DNA of 12,971 bases, taken from assembly GCA_002751075.1 (NCBI GenBank), contig NAOQ01000255.1, forward strand, positions 36,654 to 49,624, in the 5' to 3' direction. Below, one piece after another: positions 6,526 to 12,971 of this stretch. Every line of letters starts with the position of its first letter. Positions within the stretch are counted from its first letter, which is position 1. The stretch is from Ichthyophonus hoferi (Eukaryota; Opisthokonta; Ichthyosporea; Ichthyophonida; Ichthyophonidae). A program made the position numbers and the translations under genes. The notes under the pieces are model-generated. The model saw only the letters and a program-made list of their open reading frames with translations, was not told where the DNA came from and made no database searches.

Positions 6526-9500
6526 GTAATTTGTTTTCTTCTAATACTTTGCTTTCCCCTATTAGCATTGTTTTTTTCCAATAATCAAAACGGGTTAATA
6601 ATAATTTTAAAATTTTAAAATTTTGCACTTTCCCTGGTTTCTAGGTTACATTTTCTAGGTTGTATTGAACGTAATGCTTAAAGTGACTGCATAATAGTGC
6701 TAATATTTTTTACTCTTTTAGTCTTATTCCTATCCTATTTTTACATATATATATATAAGATATACCAATTAAATTATAATTATGGATACTAGAATACTAT
6801 ATTGTGACAGTTGAACCAGACAACTGCCCATAATATATCATTATAAACTTTAAAATACCTATATAAATACCACTTTTAAAAGTACATAAGAATGATATAC
6901 TTTATACTAAGACACAGCACGCCATGCAACTATTTACGTCTTTGTTAATATGTTCTAGTTATCATTTTAGTATTTTAGTCGGTAGTATTATGACTTATAC
7001 TACCTCATTTATTAATAACTCTTGAACTGAATATTAGAAGATAGCCAGTGATATTTAACATTTATAGTTTAAATTTTAAATAGTCATTCATTAGCAGATA
7101 TCTTATCTAACTTAATTTGTGTCATAATTATCATTTTATCTATTCTGAATAATATCAACAATTGGCAAGTACGCAATTAAAAAAACTAAAAATCTTTATT
7201 TAATCTAATTGCATGATCACACATATTGGTTTTGTATGCGACAGAGACCTTTATACTTATGATATATAGATTACCATATAAAGGCTAGTTAATAAACATT
7301 AATTACACTCTAACTATTGTGACCTAGGCGGCTGTATATGTAACTATATTGGAAATACCTTTTTACCTATAAGATATTGTATAGTGTATATAGAATATTT
7401 AAAAACCTGATACTGAGTAATGGATTAAGACTCTAGCCATTTTTATCTCTGTTCTATATGTAGCTATATTTGACACTATATAAAAACATACTTTTATACA
7501 TATATATCTGTCTATCTATTTCTTTATTTTTCTATACATTTATACATTTATACCTACAGGATCTCCTGATCAACACGCCCTGGTTAATAAAAAACTATGG
7601 AGTATATGGCCTAGGCACTATTAAACCTAGTCATAACCATACCCTAATAGCATATACTATTAACCCTTCCAATAATGATACCTTACATGCTGTATTGGCC
7701 TACCTGGGAGATGGTAATGGTGGGTTGGTGTTAGTATTATATATAGTGCTATTGTTATTATTATGGTATATATGTTGTTACTTTATGTAGTGTTATGTAT
7801 TGTAGTACTATGTATAGTATTATGTAGATCTATGGCTAATAGACTGTAATATTAACCTTCATACTACTGATGCCTTACATGCTCGGTTGGTCTATCGGTG
7901 TGATGGTAAGGGCGGGTTGGTGTTATTGTTATTGTTATTATATATATATATATATAATTACCACAGGCTGAACTCGGCAGGAGTAATCTATTTTGTAATA
8001 TAAAACATTAGAATTATAAAATATAAATCTACTTGGTATTCTTTTTGATATCTATGCAAATGATTTAGAAATGCTTGAGTTAAAATTAATGGTAACGATT
8101 TCAAGCCAATGGATTAAGAAATTAATCTATAACTCTTATATTGTATTAGATCACATTAACGCGATTATAAAAACATTTTTCTCTCTTCTGATGTGGTCAA
8201 TGTAACCAATAGGAGCTCAAAATTCAATGACGTCATCCAAAATCCTTGAAGTCCTTCCTAATGTGTCCAACATCGAATGGGCGGCAGATGGTAGGTCTGT
8301 ATTTTACACCCGACCCAATGATTTGGGTCGCCCTTATCAGTTATATCACCATATGATTGGACAAGGGCATGATAAGGATGTGATGCTATTAGAGGAAATC
8401 GATGAGAGGTAAGTGTAAATAAGAAGTATTTAAAGCAGCTATATATGTACGATTGGTTACTTTGTTTTTGCTGTTGTTACCTATAGTATGTGGTATATAA
8501 CATATTGTATGTAATGTATGGTATGTATGATATATTTAATGTCGTATACTTAATCATGCATAAATATACGTGTATATATATTATAAACGTACGCATACAC
8601 ACAAATATACATACAAACACATATATATTATGCACTTACATATACTTACACATACACATATACGTGCATATACATACTTGTACATACCTGTATCATATAT
8701 ACTTATACAAAATCCAGTGTCTTTCTAGACGTATCCAGAACCAAAGATAAGAAATATATCACTGTGAATGCCAATTCTAAACAAATGTCCGAGGTTCATG
8801 TCATCGACGCGAATCGAGCTGATCCGGAACTAATTTTAGTTCGGGCTCGTGAACCAGGATTTGAATACTTTGTTGACCATAGTGGAGATTTCTTTTACAT
8901 TATTACTAATGCACAGGGTGCATCTAACTATAAAATAGTTCAGGCACCAAGTAAAACTCCTACCCAATCACACTGGAAGGATGTATATGTGCCAGCTAAT
9001 AATACAAGTATTGAAGATATGGATATTTTTGAACAGTATTGTGCCGTCTATCAACGTGACGCTCTAGGGTGTCCACTTGTACAAGTATTTCCATTGACTG
9101 CCCCGGGGAGTATAAGTGAAGGGGCAGGGGCAGTTAATGTTCCTTTGCCCAATCAGCACTGTGTAATACAACCTGGTGCCAATCAGACCTTTTACACGGA
9201 TATTCTACGAATTAATACCACCAGCCCATTGGTTCCTGAGGCCACGTATGATTATAACATGACCAATCAAACCCTTACCTTACAAAAACAAGTAGATGTG
9301 AGTAACTGCAAATTCTCTTTCAACCCATCAGACTTTACGGTTTACCAGGTACATACGACAAGCACAAAGGGTATAACTATACCTATTACTCTAATGCATC
9401 AAAAAAATATTAAATACAATGGCAAAAACCCTCTACTCGTTCTAGGCTATGGATCGTATGGTCATAATATTGAGGCTGATTACAGGGTTGAGCGGACAGT

Positions 9501-10185
9501 GCTATTAGAGTTGGGATGGGTAATTGCCCTGTGTCATGTGCGTGGTGGAGGTGAGCTAGGTTATAACTGGCATCTTGGAGGTAAAGGACTTTTCAAACAA
9601 AATACCTTTTCAGATTTTGCTGCTTGTATTACTGAACTTCACAATCGAAAGTTATCCCAACCCGCATTGACAGCCGCCAGTGGAACAAGTGCTGGTGGCC
9701 TATTGGTAGCAGGTCTTTGTATGCAGAGACCGGAACTAATATGTGCAGCAGTAATGAAAGTTCCGTTTGTGGACCCCCTGACTGCTATGCTTGATCCCAC
9801 CCTCCCCCTTACCGTACATGAATACGATGAATGGGGCAACCCTGAGCAAGATGAAAGGGTGTATGAGTATATTGAGAGGTATTCTCCCTATGATAATGTT
9901 CAAGATAAACTATACCCTAGTATGCTTCTTACCACTGGCTCACGCGACCAGCGGGTCCCTTATTGGCAGCCTGCAAAATTAACGGCCAGGCTTAGAAATG
10001 AAGCATCTTGTTTCTCTGATACAAGGTTAGGTATGTTATGCAAAACACAGGTTACAGATAGAAAGTTATTGCTGCGAACGGATTGGGACTCGGGTCACTT
10101 TGAGCAAGGGGGACGCCTTACCTCGCTGGAGGCAGATGCATATGAATATGCCTTCTTACATAAGTCATTGAGATTATTAGATTAG
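6046..10185 (+). CDS. OPB: oligopeptidase B (S9A serine peptidase), probably mitochondrial (four exons)
   Basis: Proposed join: 6046-6525, 7560-7713, 8213-8408, 8718-10185, giving 765 codons plus TAG; introns 1034, 499 and 309 bases, phases 0, 1 and 2. The enzyme cuts short peptides after Lys/Arg. The body follows E. coli PtrB (686 residues, from memory): RIP and DSYSWLHN at the N-terminus, then the propeller, then the alpha/beta-hydrolase domain from about 475. Catalytic S601 is in GTSAGG, D687 in GSRDQRV, H737 in DSGHFEQGGR; Y521 in YGSYG is the oxyanion Tyr. E645 and D647 (HEYDEWGNP) correspond to the S1 acids E576/E578, and E529 and D531 to the S2 acids D460/D462. Residues 1-45 are extra and carry many Lys/Arg but no acid; the first acidic residue is D65. 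This suggests a mitochondrial presequence. About 15 extra residues lie between D687 and H737. The frame is open 5' of 6046 but has no other ATG. Confidence 0.92.
6526..7559 (+). other. oligopeptidase B intron 1
   Basis: 1,034 bases, GTAATT donor and CTACAG acceptor after a TTTAT-rich pyrimidine tract. AT-rich, with no frame of note and a TA repeat near 6747-6758. Nothing else seen. Confidence 0.8.
7560..7713 (+). CDS. OPB: oligopeptidase B exon 2 (residues 161-211 plus one base)
   Basis: The acceptor TACCTACAG and the donor GATG|GTAATG bound 154 bases. The product reads DLLINTPWLIKNYGVYGLG, then LIAYTINPSNNDTLHAVLAY and LGD. It lines up with the PtrB propeller segment that reads ETLLDANKRA, then MGGMAITPDN. 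The downstream 18 codons (194-211) and the donor have a diverged copy 192 bases further on, inside the next intron. Confidence 0.85.
7828..7905 (+). other. OPB: diverged copy of the end of exon 2 with its donor site; possible optional exon
   Basis: Eighteen codons here match residues 194-211 of exon 2 with no gap at an offset of 192 bases (39 of 54 bases by my count), and the first 20 intron bases after the donor match at 18. The copy reads INLHTTDALHARLVYRCD with no stop, then GATG|GTAAGG, a donor closer to consensus than the real one (GTAATG). Two AGs upstream (ending at 7827 and 7842) would give exons of 78 or 63 bases. Both keep the phase of exon 2 and exon 3, so inclusion would add 26 or 21 residues to the propeller. 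The acceptors have poor pyrimidine tracts, so this may equally be a dead partial duplication. Confidence 0.55.
7931..7957. repeat. TTA/TA microsatellite in oligopeptidase B intron 2
   Basis: Short TTATTG units turning into TA repeats just after the duplicated exon tail. A similar TTATTA stretch follows the original donor, so part of it may belong to the duplicated unit. The rest of the intron (to 8212) is AT-rich and shows nothing further. Confidence 0.7.
8213..8408 (+). CDS. OPB: oligopeptidase B exon 3 (residues 212-276 plus two bases)
   Basis: The acceptor CCAATAG completes a Gly codon with the last base of exon 2; the donor is AGAG|GTAAGT. The product reads AQNSMTSSKILEVLPNVSN, then IEWAADGRSVFYTRPNDLG, RPYQLYHHMIG and LLEEIDE. 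It matches the PtrB blade with NVEPSFVWAND, LLPYQVWRHAIGT and IYEEKDD. The internal ATG at 8227 is not a start. Confidence 0.87.
8564..8709. repeat. alternating purine-pyrimidine tract in oligopeptidase B intron 3
   Basis: About 145 bases dominated by ATAC, ACAC, ATAT and GTGC units (for example acacatacacatatacgtgc), largely alternating purine and pyrimidine. Such sequence can adopt left-handed DNA under supercoiling. The His/Tyr/Ile-rich frame across it is a repeat translation. Confidence 0.75.
8718..10185 (+). CDS. OPB: oligopeptidase B exon 4 (residues 277-765), catalytic domain
   Basis: Acceptor AAATCCAG, then one base completing a Ser codon, then VFLDVSRTKDKKYITVNAN. One uninterrupted frame to TAG 10185 carries the last propeller blades and the whole alpha/beta-hydrolase core. 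S601, D687 and H737, the acidic pairs E529/D531 and E645/D647, and R743 after the His are all in this exon. The spacing from residue 529 to 687 equals that of E. coli PtrB. GTSAGG has Thr where PtrB has Gly, and HF follows the usual Gly where PtrB has HGG. The extra segment ASCFSDTRLGMLCKTQV (about 704-720) is not explained by a plausible intron. Confidence 0.93.
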
Positions 10186-11149
10186 ATGTAATGGTTTGAC
10201 AGTATTGACTTCGGTCACTAGGATGATAGAACAGTACTGGTAATATAGATAACTTTACTATAATATGTGAACTGATGTAGTTATGGTTATATGATTTATT
10301 GCCCCAGTTTTATTTATGAATGATCAATTAATAATTAATATTATAGTATTCTATGTAATGTAATTCGAATGAATGTATGTTTCAGCAATATAATCTATAT
10401 CAGGATTACTGCTGTGAACTAATAAAATTACTTGATTCGTGACGGGTAATGGACGTGCCCAGTCCATTGTTTTAAGCAGATGTGGGGAGATTAAATTAGT
10501 AGTTATGGTACTAGGGTTCCCATTAGTCTTAACCTTTGCTGTAATTAATACTCGATTTATCTTGGGCAGTAGCTAATGATTGCAAACAGAGGATTAAAAA
10601 TAATAATAAATTATCCTATTTAGAAACAGAATTCCGTATCCTGGTGGTCTCACATACAGACGGCTTTATACTTAAACTAAAATAAAACCTAGTAATCTTC
10701 AATTATCTGGAACCATTTTGACCTACGTAATATTAAAAATGTAACCAATTTTGACATGATAACATCAAAAAAAAAAGTTTATCAATATACGTCTCTATAC
10801 CTCTCCATTTTATTAGGCAATATCAATTGACATAAAGCCTGGCTTCTACGTGTATTATCAACTATTTAAACATTGGCTATAAAATTTCTATTTGTTTATG
10901 GTTTTGTGGAGTTATATGTAGGTTACAAGAGATGATTGGGCCTCAATAATTCACTAATTCCGTGTTAAATTGTTAATAATAATTCTAGAGATAATAAATG
11001 TGCAAGGTAGAGTATGCCATGCCCTATCAAATCAAAACAACAAAATTATACAATGATCAGTCATACTCACTCCAAAGAATAAAGATTATAAAAATAAAGT
11101 TATTAAGAGTTATCATCAGGGATTATTCTTAATGCTCTTGGATAATGAG
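10186..11149. other. 3' flank of oligopeptidase B and unassigned AT-rich DNA
   Basis: Holds the probable polyadenylation signal at 10421 and otherwise AT-rich sequence. A minus-strand stretch open for 73 codons (10572 to 10351) has slightly raised GC but no ATG near its start and overlaps the likely 3' untranslated region; not called. Nothing else recognised. Confidence 0.5.
10421..10426 (+). terminator. AATAAA polyadenylation signal, probably oligopeptidase B
   Basis: First canonical AATAAA after the TAG at 10185, 235 bases downstream. No cleavage site can be fixed from sequence alone. Confidence 0.45.
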
Positions 11150-11335
11150 TGCCAGATGAATTTTTAGATCCAGGTGTCTGTTTATACAACTCAGATTATA
11201 GAAACCAACATACTGGTGATCTATGTCTTAGAAAATTTAAAAAGATATCTGACGATGTATTGCCCATACTTGTAAAATTTGATGGGTTATTGTACCATCA
11301 CATCACAGTTTTAAAAAAATACTTGGAAATGAGAG
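11150..11335 (+). CDS. exon-like open segment of an unknown gene
   Basis: An open stretch of 62 codons between a possible acceptor (AATGAG) and a good donor (GAGAG|GTAATT). It reads PDEFLDPGVCLYNSDYRNQ, then LCLRKFKKISDDVLPILV, KFDGLLYHHITVLKKYLEM. Residue use is balanced and protein-like. There is no ATG at its start and stops lie just upstream, so it cannot be a complete gene; I found no upstream exon. The family is not recognised. It could be an internal exon, a remnant of an old gene, or chance. Confidence 0.3.
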
Positions 11336-12048
11336 GTAATTTAGACTAGTTAAGGTCTCACAATTTGGCACTGGGTGTCCAACTTGGATATTTAAGAATG
11401 AAAATAAACTTTCTGTATTTTGTTTTTGCCTCTTTATATATATATATATATGTTCAAACAAGGTCAGGCCCACCCACCAAAATTATCAAAAACAACCAGC
11501 TAAGTTTTTTGTAAGATCATTAAAAAGTTGGGAAATACAAATGCGGTACAAAATTTTAACCATAGATATTTTCAAACATAAAACTTTTTTATATATCTAA
11601 AAATATACCAGTGCACTGGCATTCATTTACACTTTACTATATATTTGTTCATTTAATTATTTATTGTTTCATGTATGTATGTGCAGGTAATTATTTCACT
11701 CACTAGTCTGATATCCCAGGACTATATGTCTGACATCACATAAGCCTATATGTATGTGCACTTACAAATCTGGTATATATAGGATTTATTGCAATCAATG
11801 CAATTTGACCGCCCCACCCTACCCCTTACCTAGTTTTCTTCAACAAAAACAGATATATATATATATATACATATAACAATATTTTTATTTATTAAAGCAA
11901 TAGTTGATTTTAGATCAACAGGCATAAAGATAGACAATTCAATAAGCCAGTCTAACGCAGGTCAACTAAATATAATAACATCATTTTAGTTAAGTGGATT
12001 GGTTTACAATGCGTTAAGCTTCCAAATTAACAACCAGTTATGATTATA
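11336..12048. other. AT-rich stretch with TA repeats, no gene seen
   Basis: TA microsatellites near 11433-11451 and 11850-11870, and a C-rich patch at 11808-11832 (cgccccaccctacccctt) that could be a pyrimidine tract on the plus strand. No supported coding segment. Confidence 0.5.
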
Positions 12049-12206
12049 ATGCAACAAAAAAATGCACATCTTACATGCAGTATTGGGACAGTTAATCGAC
12101 ATAATGCCAATTATGTTGTCGGCTCCTTTGAAATGTGTCGTTTTTCTGTAAAGAATGGATCACCCAAGATAGGCGAGTTATTGCCTGTAGGGGAAAGACT
12201 ACGAGG
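12049..12206 (+). CDS. possible first exon of an unknown gene (53 codons)
   Basis: ATG 12049 opens a frame reading MQQKNAHLTCSIGTVNRHNA, then NYVVGSFEMCRFSVKNGSP and KIGELLPVGERLRG. It ends at a GAGG|GTAAAA donor, phase 2; without splicing TAA follows at once. GC content is clearly above the flanks. The pattern G-x-V, a Tyr-Val strand, FS, and a final VGE resembles a small beta-barrel of the cold-shock or MOV10L1 N-terminal kind, but this is a weak impression, not an identification. No second exon was found before the window end. Confidence 0.35.
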
Positions 12207-12390
12207 GTAAAAATTAATCCTTAACTCGTATGTATTAATAATTTCTAATAATATTAAATGATTATAGCCATATAAAGAAATACCTAAATTAATTAAATAT
12301 TTTTATTGTAACACAGTAAAACCAAAGTCGTAATCAAGAGAATAGAGGAGAAAGAGATAAAGGATTTAAGTTTAATTTAATAACTATCAT

Positions 12391-12543
12391 ATGAACAATG
12401 TAATTTACTTACGTTTATTTAGCTTCTATTTTAAATGGTACCCGCGCTGTTTTCTATCTAAACTATGTTCAAAACGTTTAGTCCAACGTAAGGCCCGGTT
12501 TTATGGTTTAAGTCATAATGTGGAGCCCGAATGGAGAAAATAG
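12391..12543 (+). CDS. small basic ORF, 50 codons, unknown
   Basis: ATG to TAG. The product begins MNNVIYLRLFSFYFKWYPRC, continues FLSKLCSKRLVQRKARFYG, and ends LSHNVEPEWRK. The first 40 residues carry many Lys/Arg and no acidic residue, with large hydrophobic residues between, like a mitochondrial leader; acids appear only at the end. It is short enough to be chance, and no donor site near its end lets it join a further exon. Confidence 0.25.
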   Translation: MNNVIYLRLFSFYFKWYPRCFLSKLCSKRLVQRKARFYGLSHNVEPEWRK

Positions 12544-12924
12544 ATCATAGAAATAGATTAGGGAGTTATATTATATGCAAATATCAATGACTAGTCTGTA
12601 TTGTAATTATTATCACACTTATCTTAAATGACAGCCGACGTTTTTAAGTAGAGAATCAAATTAAATGGCTACATACATTAATATATAATAGGTCAATATA
12701 CAAATGTTACTGCATGTATCTTTATTACACTATTACGTCCAGAAACACCAAAATATCTGTCTAAGTTACATGCTACACCCTAATTGTCGTCGCGTCTTTT
12801 CATATTAGGGAAACCGTACAGAAATTGGAATATTTTAGTGTTCGCTTATCATTAGTTACTTTTTACTTGAAATTCTTATACAAAACCAAATCAACAGGAC
12901 TTTTGAAGCTTTTCAAACCCAGAT

Positions 12925-12928
<4 letters not shown>
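12544..12928. other. AT-rich stretch, no gene seen
   Basis: No frame, repeat or motif that I can support. Confidence 0.5.

Positions 12929-12971
<43 letters not shown>
12929..12971. repeat. run of 43 A at the window end
   Basis: Uninterrupted A to the last base. It could be the tail of a retroposed element on the plus strand, a long homopolymer where assembly stopped, or a low-quality contig end. Nothing upstream of it resembles a known LINE or SINE to me. Confidence 0.9.

Noticed and set aside
10351-10572. Minus-strand stretch open for 73 codons after a TTAG (reads VLITAKVKTNG, later MDWARPLPVTNQ)
   Set aside because: No nearby ATG, overlap with the likely 3' untranslated region of the peptidase gene, and several frames of this length are expected by chance in a window of this composition.
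12929-12971. A run taken as proof of a retrotransposon tail
   Set aside because: No recognisable element body or target-site duplication precedes it, and it coincides with the window end, where assembly limits are the simpler explanation.
1-12971. CRISPR arrays, tRNA or rRNA genes, viral or retroelement genes
   Set aside because: No spaced identical repeats of CRISPR type, no convincing tRNA box pair, and no reverse transcriptase, integrase, capsid or transposase motif was seen by eye on either strand.

Overview
The window is nuclear DNA from an AT-rich eukaryote. Genes are split by introns of about 300 to 1,100 bases with GT-AG ends. The non-coding sequence is full of microsatellites: TA, AAT, GA/CT and degenerate TATGG-type pentamers. 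There is no bacterial gene packing and no ribosome-binding sites. The gene content would fit an early-diverging fungus or another unicellular eukaryote, but the sequence does not fix the lineage.

Two genes can be assembled with confidence, and they lie head to head. On the minus strand (4827 down to 1758) is a four-exon gene of about 300 codons. Its last three exons reproduce, without a length change over most of their length, the Golgin A7/Erf4 domain, the partner of DHHC-type Ras palmitoyltransferases. The long first exon codes a Ser/Thr/Asn/Glu-rich, probably disordered, N-terminal region. On the plus strand (6046 to 10185) is a four-exon, 765-codon oligopeptidase B (S9A serine peptidase) with a complete Ser/Asp/His triad, acidic S1 and S2 specificity residues, and an N-terminal leader of about 45 residues that is strongly basic and free of acidic residues, typical of a mitochondrial presequence.

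Layout: 1-1757, mostly simple-sequence DNA with one weak small ORF. 1758-4827, the ERF4-like gene, with a large AAT repeat and two long C/T-rich tracts sitting at its 3' splice sites. 4832-6045, a shared divergent 5' region with a roughly 90-bp tandem repeat (four copies), a probable 5' untranslated exon and a twice-repeated 12-mer. 6046-10185, oligopeptidase B; its second intron carries a diverged copy of the end of exon 2 together with that exon's donor site. 10186-12971, mostly unassigned, with two exon-like open segments (11150-11335 and 12049-12206), a 50-codon basic ORF (12391-12543), and a run of 43 A at the window end.

The two genes have no known shared pathway: one acts in lipid modification at the ER/Golgi, the other is a peptidase probably in mitochondria. 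The most interesting item is the duplicated exon tail in the peptidase intron. It could act as an in-frame optional exon of 63 or 78 nt. No CRISPR array, rRNA, convincing tRNA or coding-competent mobile element was seen.
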